From: Microbacterium sp. zg-B185
GTDB lineage: Bacteria; Actinomycetota; Actinomycetes; Actinomycetales; Microbacteriaceae
Assembly: GCF_030246885.1 (NCBI RefSeq)
Contig: NZ_CP126739.1
Span: forward strand, 2,542,001-2,606,000
Reading direction: 5' to 3'
Length of the DNA: 64,000 nucleotides
Shown here: piece after piece, positions 34,174 through 43,353 of the stretch
Layout: every line of letters begins with the position of its first letter
Position numbering within the stretch: the first letter of the stretch is position 1
Program-made: the position numbers and the translations under genes
Notes under the pieces: generated by a model
What the model saw: only the letters and a program-made list of their open reading frames with translations
The model's database searches: none
What the model was told of the DNA's origin: nothing

Positions 34174-35373
34174 GTGATCTCGGTCGACGCGTATCTCACG
34201 CGGATTCTGTCCGCCGTGACGACCGTCGAGTCGAGCACGGTCGCGCTGGCCGACGCGCACGGTCGCACGCTGCGCGCGCCCGTGCATGCCGCCGTGGATC
34301 TGCCGGTGTTCGACAACTCGGCCATGGACGGATTCGCCGTCCGCTTCGTCGACGTCTCGCACGCGAGCCCGGCCACGCCGGCGGTTCTGCGCGTGATCGC
34401 CGACCTGCCCGCCGGCACAGCTCTGACGCCGGTCCTCGGCATCGGGGAGGCGGCGCGGATCATGACCGGTGCGCCGGTGCCGGTGAGCGCCGATGCCATC
34501 GTGCCCTTCGAAGACACCGCCGGCGGCCTCGAGGATTCACTCGACGTGGTGCGCGTGCTGCGGCCCCCGCGCGCTGCCGGAGCGCACATCCGCCGGCGCG
34601 GGGAGGACTGCGCCGCCGGAACGGTGCTCGTCCCGGCGGGGGTCCGTCTCGGGCCGCTGCAGGTGGCGGCGATCGCCGCGGGCAACTGCGACCGGGTCGA
34701 CGTGTCCCGCCGACCGCGTGTCGCGGTGATCTCCACGGGCAGCGAACTGGTCCCGCCGGGCTCTGCCCTGTCGCACGGGCAGATCCCGGAATCCAACGCG
34801 CTCCTGCTCAGCGCCCTGGCGACCGAGACCGCGGCCGAGGTGGTGCTGCGCGGGACCGTCGGGGACGTGGACGATGACCTGCGTGCGGCGCTCGCGGAGG
34901 CCACCGCTCGCGGAGCCGATGCGGTGATCACCTCCGGCGGAGTGAGCGCCGGCGCGTTCGAGGTCGTCAAGACCACCATCGCGGAGATGACGTTCCAGAA
35001 GGTCGCGATGCAGCCGGGCAAGCCGCAGGGGTTCGCCGCAGGCCCGCCGCTTCTGTTCGGGCTGCCCGGCAACCCGGTCAGCGCCGCGGTGTCGTTCGAG
35101 GCGTTCGTGCGCCCGGCCCTGCTGGCGATGCAGGGACGTGCGGATCTTCACCGCCGGATGCTGCGCCTGCCGGCGGCCCAGGGCTGGCGAGTGCCACAGG
35201 GACGCCGGCAGTACCTCCCGGTCGTGCTGGTGGACGGGGGCGTCGCCCCGGCGACGGCCGGAGGCTCGCACCTGGCCGGCGGGCTGGCCGGCGCCGAAGC
35301 GTATGCGGTGATCCCGGCGGACGTGGACACGGTCTCGCATGGCGACCTTGTCGATGTCATGCTCGTCTCGTGA
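34174..35373 (+). CDS. moeA: Molybdopterin molybdotransferase MoeA
   Basis: 399 residues. DLPVFDNSAMDGFAVR, AARIMTGAPVPVSADAIVPFED, RRRGEDCAAGTVL, RPRVAVISTGSELVPPG, ITSGGVSAGAFEVVKTTI and the end LPGNPVSAAVSFEAFVRPAL are all MoeA blocks. It inserts molybdate into adenylylated molybdopterin. GTG start at 34174. The stop overlaps the next start as GTGA, so moeA, mobA and the DUF6457 gene are one operon. Confidence 0.95.
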   Translation: MISVDAYLTRILSAVTTVESSTVALADAHGRTLRAPVHAAVDLPVFDNSAMDGFAVRFVDVSHASPATPAVLRVIADLPAGTALTPVLGIGEAARIMTGAPVPVSADAIVPFEDTAGGLEDSLDVVRVLRPPRAAGAHIRRRGEDCAAGTVLVPAGVRLGPLQVAAIAAGNCDRVDVSRRPRVAVISTGSELVPPGSALSHGQIPESNALLLSALATETAAEVVLRGTVGDVDDDLRAALAEATARGADAVITSGGVSAGAFEVVKTTIAEMTFQKVAMQPGKPQGFAAGPPLLFGLPGNPVSAAVSFEAFVRPALLAMQGRADLHRRMLRLPAAQGWRVPQGRRQYLPVVLVDGGVAPATAGGSHLAGGLAGAEAYAVIPADVDTVSHGDLVDVMLVS

Positions 35374-35951
35374 ACGAATTTGCCGGCATCCTCCTCGCGG
35401 GCGGGCGCGGTTCGCGGATGGGCGGCGTGCACAAGCCGCTGCTCGAAGTCGGTGGCCGCACCCTCCTTGACGCTGCGGTGACCGCGGCGCACGCTGCCGG
35501 GTGCGACCCGATCATCGCGGTCGGCGCACCCGTCGTGAGCACCCAGGCTCCGATCGCACCCGTCACCTGGGTTCGTGAGGATCCACCCTTCGGCGGACCG
35601 GTCGCGGCGATCCTCGCCGCGCTGCCGCTGATCTCCGCCCCGCACACGCTGATCCTGGCCTGTGACGTGCCCCGCGTCGGCGCGGCCGTAGCCCTTCTGC
35701 GCGCCGCGCAGTTCGACGCCGACGGCGCGTGCCTGATCGATGAGTCCGGCCGCCGCCAGCTCCTCGCGGGCGTCTACCGGACCGACGCACTGCGGGCCGC
35801 GGGCGCAACGCTGCCCGGCCACGGCCACGGAGCTTCGGTGCGCGCCCTGCTGGAGGGCCTGCAGGTCACCGAGGTCTCGGCATCCGATGACATCACCGCC
35901 GACATCGACACCTGGGATGATCTGCACGAGGCACGAAGGAGGAACCCGTGA
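35370..35951 (+). CDS. mobA: Molybdenum cofactor guanylyltransferase MobA
   Basis: 193 residues. The nucleotide loop LLAGGRGSRMGGVHKPLLEVGG, ILACDVPRVG with the metal Asp, and PPFGGPVAAILAAL are family motifs. It links GMP to Mo-molybdopterin to give the guanine dinucleotide form used by DMSO-reductase-class enzymes. Starts with GTG inside the moeA stop. A shortened C-terminus is within the normal range. Confidence 0.93.
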   Translation: MNEFAGILLAGGRGSRMGGVHKPLLEVGGRTLLDAAVTAAHAAGCDPIIAVGAPVVSTQAPIAPVTWVREDPPFGGPVAAILAALPLISAPHTLILACDVPRVGAAVALLRAAQFDADGACLIDESGRRQLLAGVYRTDALRAAGATLPGHGHGASVRALLEGLQVTEVSASDDITADIDTWDDLHEARRRNP

Positions 35952-36214
35952 GTGAGCACCTGCCACCGGAAGCACTGGACCAGTGGGCGGACGCCCTGCG
36001 CGAGCTGTTCGGCCTGGCCGCGGACGACGTGTCGATCCCGCTGATCCTGGATCTGGCGCGCGATGTCGCGGTCGGTGTCGCCCGCCCCGCCGCCCCGTTG
36101 AGCGCGTTCGTCGCAGGTCTCGTCGCCGGTCGGGCCGGCGGTTCGCCGGAGCAGGTGCGGGCGACCGTGGCCGAGATCACGTCGCTGGCGGGCGGCTGGC
36201 GCTCGGAAGTCTGA
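35948..36214 (+). CDS. DUF6457 protein
   Basis: 88 residues: PEALDQWADALRELFGLA, LILDLARDVAVGVARPAAPLSAFVAGLVAGRAGG. The Gly/Arg-rich middle is typical of a small helical protein that accompanies Moco genes in actinobacteria. It starts with GTG in the mobA stop (GTGA). It ends one base before the convergent oxidoreductase gene. Confidence 0.85.
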   Translation: MSEHLPPEALDQWADALRELFGLAADDVSIPLILDLARDVAVGVARPAAPLSAFVAGLVAGRAGGSPEQVRATVAEITSLAGGWRSEV

Positions 36215-38521
36215 TCAGGCTGCGGACGCCCTGCGCTCCAGCCGCACGATCACGGACTTCGACGTCGGGGTGCCGCTGACATCGGCCACCGAATCGAGGG
36301 GCACCAGCACGTTCGTCTCCGGGTAGTACGCCGCAGCGTTCCCCCGCGGGGTCGAGTACGCCACGATGCGGAACTCCTCCGCGCGGCGCTCCACCCCGTC
36401 GCGCCACTCCGAGACGATGTCCACCACGTCGTCCTCAACGAAGCCGAGCGCCTGGATGTCCTTCTCATTGACCATGATCACGCGTCGTCCACCGTGGATG
36501 CCGCGGTAGCGGTCATCCTTGCCGTAGATGGTGGTGTTGTACTGATCGTGCGAGCGCAGCGTCTGCAGCAGCAGCCGGCCGTGCGGGATGAACGGGTACT
36601 CCAGCGGATTGGCCGTGAACACCGCTTTGCCGCTGTCGGTGGCGAAGTGGCGCGCGTCACGCGGGGCGTTCGGCAGGTACAGGGTGCGGCCCTTGGCGAT
36701 CTTCGACTCGAAGTCGTCGAACCCGGGCACCACTCGCGAGATGTGGTCGCGGATACGCGTGTAGTCCGCCTCCATCGCCGCCCAGTCCGCGACCGGAACG
36801 TTCGGCCGACCTTCGAAGACCATCGCGCACAGGCGCGCGACGATGGCGACTTCGCTGAGCATGTCGTTCGCCGGCGGGACCAGACGGCCCCGCGACGCGT
36901 GCACCGCGCTCATCGAGTCCTCGACGGTCACCCGCTGTTCGCCACCGCCTCGGATGTCACGGTCGGTGCGCCCCAGCGTCGGGAGGATGATCGCCCGGCG
37001 CCCGGTCACCGCGTGCGACCGGTTCAGCTTGGTGGAGACCTGCACCGTCAGATCGAGGTTCGCCAGCGCCGCTTCGACGACGTTCGTGTCCGGTGTGGCC
37101 GAGACGAAGTTGCCGCCCATCGCCACGAAGACACGGGCCTTGCCGTCGCGCATCGCGCGGATCGCCTCGACGGTGTCGTAGCCGTGCTTGCGAGGAGCGT
37201 GGAACGCGAACTCGTCGTCGAGCCACTGCAGGAAGTGCTCGGCGGGCTTCTCGTAGATTCCCATCGTGCGGTCGCCCTGCACGTTGGAGTGGCCGCGCAC
37301 CGGGCAGACGCCGGCGCCTGGGCGGCCCATGTTGCCCTGCAGCAGCAGCACGTTCACGACATCGCGCAGCGTGGCGACCGAGTGCTTGTGCTGGGTCAGT
37401 CCCATCGCCCAGCAGACGATGGTGGCCTTGGAGGTTCGCACGAGCTCCGCCACGCGCCGCAACGCGGTCTCGGGGACCCCGGTCGCCGCGACCAGATCGC
37501 GCCACTCGACGTTTCGGACCTCTTCGGCGTATGCGTCGAACCCGGTGGTGTGCGCAGCGATGAACGGGTGATCCAGCACGCCGCCCTCGCGTTCCTCGAC
37601 CTCGAGGAGGTGCTTGCCGATCGCCTGGAACAGGGCCTGATCGCCGCCGAGGCGGATCTGGACGAACTCGTCGGCGAGCTTCGTGCCGCCCAGCATGACG
37701 CCCCGGGGCGTCTGGGGGTTCTCGAAGCGCATCAACCCCGCCTCGGGCAGCGGGTTCACGGCGACGATGGTCGCGCCGCGTCCCTTGGCCTTTTCCAGGG
37801 CGCTGAGCATGCGGGGATGGTTCGTGCCCGGGTTCTGCCCGGCGATGATCAGGAGGTCGGCGTTGTGGATGTCGTCGATCGTGACGGTGCCCTTGCCGAT
37901 GCCGAGTGTCTCCACGAGCGCGGAGCCGCTGGACTCGTGGCACATGTTGGAGCAGTCCGGCAGGTTGTTGGTCCCCAGTCCCCGCACCAGCAGCTGGTAC
38001 AGGAAGGCGGCTTCGTTCGAGGTCCTCCCGGACGTGTAGAACACCGCCTCGTCGGGATCATCCAGCCCGCGCAGCGCGTCGGCCACCTGGCGCAGGGCGT
38101 CATCCCATGAGATCGGCACGTAGTGGCTGGCGCCCTCTTCGAGCACCATCGGGTGCGTCAGGCGCCCCTGCTGGCCGAGCCAGAAGTCGTCGTGGCCGCG
38201 CAGGTCCTCGATGGAGTGCTCGGCGAAGAACTCGGGGGTGACCCGGCGGACCGTGGCCTCCTCGGCGACGGCCTTGGCGCCGTTCTCGCAGAACTCCGCG
38301 ATGTGGCGCTTCTCCTCCTCGGGCCATGCGCACCCGGGGCAGTCGAACCCGTCCTTCTGGTTGACCTGCAGCAGCGTCTCGACACTGCGCTTGATGCCCA
38401 TCTGATCGTTCGCGATCTTGAGGGCGTGCAGCACCGCAGGGACGCCGACGGCGACCTTCTTGCGGCCGGAGACGTGGACCTGTGCCTCGTCGATGTCTGA
38501 GTGGGGGGGCTTCTTCGCCAT
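36215..38521 (-). CDS. FdhF/YdeP-family molybdopterin oxidoreductase
   Basis: 768 residues. GFDCPGCAWPEEEKRHIAEFCENGAKAVAEEAT at the start, FYTSGRTSNEAAFLYQLLVRGLGTNNLPDCSNMCHESSG, LLIIAGQNPGTNHPRML and RSHDQYNTTIYGKDDRYRGIHGGRRVIMVN are the YdeP/FdhF-like blocks. The last is the cofactor-binding C-terminal domain. It should use Mo-bis-MGD; the physiological reaction of YdeP-type enzymes is not settled. The fdhD, moeA and mobA genes next to it supply the cofactor. A perfect palindrome lies 17 bases before the start. Confidence 0.93.
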   Translation of the reverse strand: MAKKPPHSDIDEAQVHVSGRKKVAVGVPAVLHALKIANDQMGIKRSVETLLQVNQKDGFDCPGCAWPEEEKRHIAEFCENGAKAVAEEATVRRVTPEFFAEHSIEDLRGHDDFWLGQQGRLTHPMVLEEGASHYVPISWDDALRQVADALRGLDDPDEAVFYTSGRTSNEAAFLYQLLVRGLGTNNLPDCSNMCHESSGSALVETLGIGKGTVTIDDIHNADLLIIAGQNPGTNHPRMLSALEKAKGRGATIVAVNPLPEAGLMRFENPQTPRGVMLGGTKLADEFVQIRLGGDQALFQAIGKHLLEVEEREGGVLDHPFIAAHTTGFDAYAEEVRNVEWRDLVAATGVPETALRRVAELVRTSKATIVCWAMGLTQHKHSVATLRDVVNVLLLQGNMGRPGAGVCPVRGHSNVQGDRTMGIYEKPAEHFLQWLDDEFAFHAPRKHGYDTVEAIRAMRDGKARVFVAMGGNFVSATPDTNVVEAALANLDLTVQVSTKLNRSHAVTGRRAIILPTLGRTDRDIRGGGEQRVTVEDSMSAVHASRGRLVPPANDMLSEVAIVARLCAMVFEGRPNVPVADWAAMEADYTRIRDHISRVVPGFDDFESKIAKGRTLYLPNAPRDARHFATDSGKAVFTANPLEYPFIPHGRLLLQTLRSHDQYNTTIYGKDDRYRGIHGGRRVIMVNEKDIQALGFVEDDVVDIVSEWRDGVERRAEEFRIVAYSTPRGNAAAYYPETNVLVPLDSVADVSGTPTSKSVIVRLERRASAA

Positions 38522-38537
38522 GGTTCCATCCTACGTG

Positions 38538-38559
38538 AATACCTATCCCAATAGGTATT
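38538..38559. promoter_or_regulatory. Palindromic operator-like site before the FdhF/YdeP gene
   Basis: AATACCTAT-CCCA-ATAGGTATT, two perfect 9-base arms around four bases. It lies 17 bases upstream of the ATG at 38521, in the leader or core promoter. The ATACC..GGTAT form recalls CsoR/CstR/FrmR-type operators. No such regulator is encoded nearby, so the binder is unknown. Confidence 0.55.
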
Positions 38560-38599
38560 GAAATCGGTACGGGTCCAAGCGCCCGCCCGATGCCCGGCC

Positions 38600-40456
38600 T
38601 CAGCGCCTGCCGGTGCCGAACATCCCGCGGATCACCCCGCTGAGAATAGTCTGCGTCGATGTGGACCCGAGGATCTGCTCCAGCGGCGATTTCTGGCTGG
38701 TCCGCCGCGTCCGCGTCGTGCCCGACGTCTTCTTCAGCAGCCGCTCGTACTCGGCCTGAGCCCTCTTGTCAGCGGCGGCCTTCGCCTTGTCGATCGCCGC
38801 CTGCTGCGTGGCGAACTCCGCATCCGCCTTCGCCTTCGCCAGCTCCGCGTCCTGCGCTGCGGCCGCCTCATCGGCCGCGTTCATCCGTGCGGTGAGGATC
38901 TCGCGCGCCGACTCCCGGTCGATGGCCGTTCCATATTCGGCAAGCAGGGGGGATGCTTGCACGGCCGCCTCGATCGCGGCATCCGGTGTGGGTGTCATCA
39001 TGCCCTGCGGCGCACGCAGGCGCGTCCACGCCACCGGAGTCGGTGCACCCCGGTCGCTCAAGACCGTGACGATCGCCTCACCGGTGGCCAGCTCCTGCAG
39101 GACGCGCTCCAGGTCGTACCCCGAGCGGGGGTAGGTGTTCACGGTCGCGCGCAGCGCTTTCGCGTCGTCCGGTGTGAAGGCGCGCAGCGCGTGCTGCACG
39201 CGCGAGCCGAGTTGTGCCAGGACGTCGGAGGGGACGTCCTTGGGGGTCTGCGTGACGAAGAAGACGCCCACGCCCTTGGAGCGGATCAGCCGGACGGTCT
39301 GCACGATGGCGGCGGTGAAATCCTTCGACGCGTCTGAGAAGAGCAGGTGCGCCTCGTCGAAGAAGAACACGAGCTTCGGCTTGTCCGCATCGCCGACCTC
39401 GGGCAGGATCTCGAAGAGTTCCGCCAGCAGGTACATCAGGAACGTCGAGTACAGCGCGGGCTTGTCGGCGACGCCCGGGACCTCGAGCAGGCTGATGATC
39501 CCGCTGCCATCCGGAGCCACGCGCAGGAATTCCCGCACGTCGAACTCCGGCTCGCCGAAGAACACGTCGGCGCCCCCGTCCGCGAACGTGATCAGCTCGC
39601 GCAGGATGACGCCGGCGGTCGCCGCGGACAACCCGCCCAGCTCCTTCAGCTCCACCTTGCCCTCGTCACCGGTCAGGTAGCTGAGCACCGCGCGCAGATC
39701 CGCCAGGTCCACCAGCGCCAGTCCGTGGCGATCGGCGTAGTGGAAGACCAGACCCAGGCTCGACTCCTGCGTCTGGTTCAGCCCCAGCACCTTGCTCATA
39801 AGAAGCGGCCCGAAGGCCGAGACGGTCGCGCGCACCGGCACGCCCTTGCCGATGCCGCCCAGCGCGAAATACTCGGTTGCGGATGCCGCGGGCTTCCAGT
39901 CCTGGCCGATCGCACGGGTCCGCTCCAGCAGCTTCGCGCTGGACTCCCCCGGCGTGGCGACGCCGGACAGATCCCCCTTGATGTCCGCGGCGAAGACCGG
40001 GACGCCCTTGGCCGCGAGCTGCTCGGCAAGTCCCTGGATCGTGCGGGTCTTGCCTGTGCCGGTGGCGCCCGCCACCAACCCGTGCCGGTTCATCATGGCC
40101 AGCGGTATGCGGATCTGCGCGTCCGAGACGGCGGTGCCGTTCATCAGCGCCCCCAGGTCCAGGGTCGGCGTCGTGAAGGTGTAGCCGGAGATGACCGCCT
40201 GTACCTCTGCGGCATCGAGCGGCCCCGCGGAGCGGGGCGACCCGGTGTCTGCGCCCGGGCCGGCCGCGGGCGCGGCCGGCCCGGCAGTGTCCGGAGCGAT
40301 CCGCGCGTGTGCGGCGGCGGCCTCGGCTGCGGCCAGCGCGGCTCTGGCCTGCGCGGCCCTCAGTTGCGCCTCCGCAGCCTCCGCCTCCGCGCGCAGACGC
40401 GCGAGTTCGGCTTCCGCGGCGGCAACAGCAGGATCGGTCGAGTCCGCCGCGCTCAT
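38600..40456 (-). CDS. HerA-like ATPase (DUF853)
   Basis: 618 residues. The first 70 residues are an Ala/Glu coiled coil. HGLVAGATGTGKTRTIQGLAEQL is Walker A, FFFDEAHLLFSD is Walker B, and GVGVFFVTQTPKDVPSDVLAQLGSRVQHALRAFTPDD is the sensor region. A second coiled, Lys/Ala-rich stretch lies near 500-570. This is the DUF853 branch of HerA/FtsK-type translocases. No nuclease partner such as NurA lies beside it, so its substrate is unclear. Confidence 0.88.
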   Translation of the reverse strand: MSAADSTDPAVAAAEAELARLRAEAEAAEAQLRAAQARAALAAAEAAAAHARIAPDTAGPAAPAAGPGADTGSPRSAGPLDAAEVQAVISGYTFTTPTLDLGALMNGTAVSDAQIRIPLAMMNRHGLVAGATGTGKTRTIQGLAEQLAAKGVPVFAADIKGDLSGVATPGESSAKLLERTRAIGQDWKPAASATEYFALGGIGKGVPVRATVSAFGPLLMSKVLGLNQTQESSLGLVFHYADRHGLALVDLADLRAVLSYLTGDEGKVELKELGGLSAATAGVILRELITFADGGADVFFGEPEFDVREFLRVAPDGSGIISLLEVPGVADKPALYSTFLMYLLAELFEILPEVGDADKPKLVFFFDEAHLLFSDASKDFTAAIVQTVRLIRSKGVGVFFVTQTPKDVPSDVLAQLGSRVQHALRAFTPDDAKALRATVNTYPRSGYDLERVLQELATGEAIVTVLSDRGAPTPVAWTRLRAPQGMMTPTPDAAIEAAVQASPLLAEYGTAIDRESAREILTARMNAADEAAAAQDAELAKAKADAEFATQQAAIDKAKAAADKRAQAEYERLLKKTSGTTRTRRTSQKSPLEQILGSTSTQTILSGVIRGMFGTGRR

Positions 40457-40465
40457 GGGATCAGC

Positions 40466-41128
40466 CTACTGACGCAGCGGGGCCGGGGACACGGATCTCT
40501 CCCGCGCGATCAGCGGCGCGAACAGGGCTCCGACGATCAGCACCACACCGACACCGATCAGTGCGCCACCGAGCGTGTCACTGAGCCAGTGCGCGTGCAG
40601 GGCGGTGCGGCTCAGCGCCATCAGCAGCACCCAGGCGATCCCGACCAGCAGCACCCAGAGGCGCGGGAAGAGCAGGACGGCGACGGTGGCCAGAGTCGCC
40701 GCGTTCGCCACGTGCCCGGAGGGGAAGGAGCCGTAGTCGCTGATGATGATGATGTCCTCCGGCCGAGCCCGACCGAACAGGTGCTTCAGCACCTGCACGG
40801 CACCCGCCGAGGCTGCCTCCGCGGTGAGGAAGAAGGCGGCCGACCACGCTCTGCGCAGCAGGATGAGGGCGATCGCGCAGCCGATCGGGACGACGAGGAC
40901 GCCGAACCAGGTTCCGCCGAGGAAGTTCATCACGCGCGAGAACCCGTCCAGGAACATGGAGGAGTTCGCCACCAGGAGCGAGTTCCACCCCGTGTCCACG
41001 GCGAACGGGATCGGGCGCGCGAGGATGACGGCGCCCAGCCCGCATGCGGCGGCCACCAGCAGTACTCCCGCCACCAGCAGCCAGATCCGGGATCTCCTCG
41101 ATGACGGGGGCGTTGTCGCAGCATCCAT
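40466..41128 (-). CDS. PAP2-family membrane phosphatase
   Basis: 220 residues, about six helices. The three phosphatase motifs are present: KHLFGRARPED, YGSFPSGHVANAAT and SRTALHAHWLSDTLGG. The last His and Asp complete the active site. Likely hydrolyses lipid phosphates such as undecaprenyl pyrophosphate or phosphatidate. ATG at 41128; it ends 10 bases from the HerA-like gene on the same strand. Confidence 0.9.
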   Translation of the reverse strand: MDAATTPPSSRRSRIWLLVAGVLLVAAACGLGAVILARPIPFAVDTGWNSLLVANSSMFLDGFSRVMNFLGGTWFGVLVVPIGCAIALILLRRAWSAAFFLTAEAASAGAVQVLKHLFGRARPEDIIIISDYGSFPSGHVANAATLATVAVLLFPRLWVLLVGIAWVLLMALSRTALHAHWLSDTLGGALIGVGVVLIVGALFAPLIARERSVSPAPLRQ

Positions 41129-41195
41129 CGCCCCATTCTGCCCGCCGACCGCCGCGGCTGATCCCCCCGCGCGGATGGCGCGCCATGATGGGGGC

Positions 41196-41690
41196 ATGGT
41201 CCGTGTCGTTGATATCGTCCGGGCGGCGATCGCGCCGCTCACCCGCACTCGCTGGTTCCGCCGGGTCGGTCCGATCGCGCTGCCACCGCTGGAACGCGTC
41301 GTCGGAGCGCTGTCCGGCGGGCGGGTGCAGCTCAGTGGCCTTCTGGTGCCCTCCCTGGTGCTGCATACCCGCGGCGCGAAATCCGGCGAGCCGCGCGACG
41401 CCGCGCTCATGTACACACCGGACGGGTCCGGTCGCGCGATCGTGGCGGGCACCAACTTCGCCGGGGGACGGCATCCCGCCTGGACGGCGAATCTGCTCGC
41501 CCACCCGGATGCCGCCATCACCGTACGCGGCACGCGCATGGCCGTGCACGCCACACCGATTCCGCCCGCGGAACGCGATGCCGCATGGGCGCGCATCGAG
41601 TCGCAGTGGCCGGGCTACCGCCAGTACGAGCGGGACTCGGGCAGGACGGTGCGACTGTTCCGGCTGCAGCCGGTGCGCGCGGCGGACTGA
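41196..41690 (+). CDS. Ddn-like F420-dependent nitroreductase-family protein
   Basis: 164 residues. LVPSLVLHTRGAKSGEPRDAALMY, IVAGTNFAGGRHPAWTANLLAHPDAAITVRG and WPGYRQYERDSGRTVRLFRLQP follow the deazaflavin-dependent nitroreductase family. Members reduce quinones or nitro compounds with F420H2. ATG at 41196 has an unusually close G-run; ATG at 41175 is possible. It converges with the MFS gene, one base apart. Confidence 0.88.
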   Translation: MVRVVDIVRAAIAPLTRTRWFRRVGPIALPPLERVVGALSGGRVQLSGLLVPSLVLHTRGAKSGEPRDAALMYTPDGSGRAIVAGTNFAGGRHPAWTANLLAHPDAAITVRGTRMAVHATPIPPAERDAAWARIESQWPGYRQYERDSGRTVRLFRLQPVRAAD

Positions 41691-41691
41691 C

Positions 41692-43074
41692 TCACGGCGT
41701 CAGCGGCGCAACGCTTCGCGGCCGGACGACGATCCACAGCGCCAGAGCGGCGATGATCGAGCAGCCCACCATGACCGAGGCCATCGTCGTCGCCGTGATG
41801 CCGGCGTCGTGCGAGATCCACCCGACGACGGGCGAGATGAAGCCCGCGACACCGAAGTTCACAGCGCCGACGACGGACGCCGCCGTCCCGGCAGCTTTCC
41901 CGTGCCGATCGAGGGCGAGGACCTGAACGCACGGGAAGGTGAACCCGCACGCCGTCATGAACACGAACAGGGGGATCAACGTGCCCCACAGGCCGAGGCC
42001 GAGCGCATCGCACACGATGATCGCGGTCGAGGCCAGGACCAGCACGCCCGTCGAGCACGCCAGGACCCACTGCGGCCCGAAGCGGGCGGCCAGCCGCGAC
42101 GCGGTCTGCACGCCCACGACGACCCCGACGGAGTTGACTGCGAACAGCAGGCCGTAGGTCTGCGCGTCGAACCCGAAACTCTGCTGGAACAGGAAGGACG
42201 ACGCGGACAGGTAGGAGAACAGGCCGCTGAAGGTCATTCCGCCGATGATGAGGACGCCGATGAAGACGCGGTCGCTGAACACGCTCTTGTAGCGCTGCAG
42301 CACGGTGGTGCTGCCCTTGTCGCTGCGTCGGGCCTTCGGCAGCGTTTCCGGCACGAACGCGATCGCGCACACCAGCATCAGCGCGCCGTAGATGGCGAGC
42401 ACCACGAAGATCCCCCGCCACGGCATGACGGCCAGCAGTGCCGATCCGATGAGGGGGGCGGCCACGGGCGCCACCCCCGACACGAGGGCCAGGCGGGAGA
42501 GCATGACCACCAGCCGCCTGCCGCCGAACAGGTCGCGCACGATCGCCATGGCCACGACTCCGCCGGCGGCCGCGCCCATGCCCATGCCGACGCGGGCGAC
42601 CATGAGAAGCTCGAGCGTCGGGGCGAACGCGGCTGCGACGCTGGCCACCACGTGCAGAGCGGTGACGGCGAGGAGCGGGATCCGGCGACCGACCTTGTCG
42701 CTGAGCGGACCGACGACGAGCTGACCGAGAGCGAAGCCGATCATGGTTCCGGTCAGGGTCAGCTGGATCGCCGCTGCCGTGGTCTGGAAGTCCGCTTCGA
42801 GCACCGGGAAGGCCGGCAGGTAGAGGTCGACCGTGAACGGGCCGAGCGCAGTGAGCGCGCCGAGCAGCACGATGTACAGCACGCGGCGCCGGGTGGGGAT
42901 CGAGTCGCCGGGGTGCAGCATCACCGGCGCGGTCGCAGGGTTTCTGCCCAGGGCGCGGATCGCTCCCGTGGTCAGGGCGGGGGGACGCGGGGCGGAGGCG
43001 TCGGGGGCGCGGTCCGTCGTGGCGGCGGCGTCGGAGGCGGGCTTGCGAGCAGGCGTGGAGGCGGTATCGAGCAC
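41692..43074 (-). CDS. Bcr/CflA-type multidrug MFS transporter
   Basis: 460 residues, twelve helices. PFTVDLYLPAFPVLEADFQTT, GFALGQLVVGPLSDKVGRRIPLL (motif A) and VARVGMGMGAAAGGVVAMAIVRDLF define the DHA1 Bcr/CflA group, which exports drugs by proton antiport. The GTG at 43074 gives a 60-residue disordered start. ATG at 42921 (MLHPGDSIPTRRRV) would be the more usual length and cannot be excluded. Confidence 0.9.
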   Translation of the reverse strand: MLDTASTPARKPASDAAATTDRAPDASAPRPPALTTGAIRALGRNPATAPVMLHPGDSIPTRRRVLYIVLLGALTALGPFTVDLYLPAFPVLEADFQTTAAAIQLTLTGTMIGFALGQLVVGPLSDKVGRRIPLLAVTALHVVASVAAAFAPTLELLMVARVGMGMGAAAGGVVAMAIVRDLFGGRRLVVMLSRLALVSGVAPVAAPLIGSALLAVMPWRGIFVVLAIYGALMLVCAIAFVPETLPKARRSDKGSTTVLQRYKSVFSDRVFIGVLIIGGMTFSGLFSYLSASSFLFQQSFGFDAQTYGLLFAVNSVGVVVGVQTASRLAARFGPQWVLACSTGVLVLASTAIIVCDALGLGLWGTLIPLFVFMTACGFTFPCVQVLALDRHGKAAGTAASVVGAVNFGVAGFISPVVGWISHDAGITATTMASVMVGCSIIAALALWIVVRPRSVAPLTP

Positions 43075-43353
43075 AGTTCTCTTCGTGGTCGGGGAGGGCG
43101 GGACGCGGCCGCGGAGGGATCGACTGGGGCGCGCAGATCAAGAACGAACCGTCCCGAATCGATTCGACCATCTATCGTACCGGATGCCCCCTGCGGGCAC
43201 GCTGCGCCGCCGACGCCGCGCCCCGCAGCAGCCGGCGCACTGAGGCCTGTCGGCGCCTTCCCAGGCCGAGGCGCATGCGCTCGAATAGGATGGCCGTACC
43301 TTCCGCACCGCAGCCCACTCGTTCCGACGGGCGCCTGAGCCGAGATCACACAC

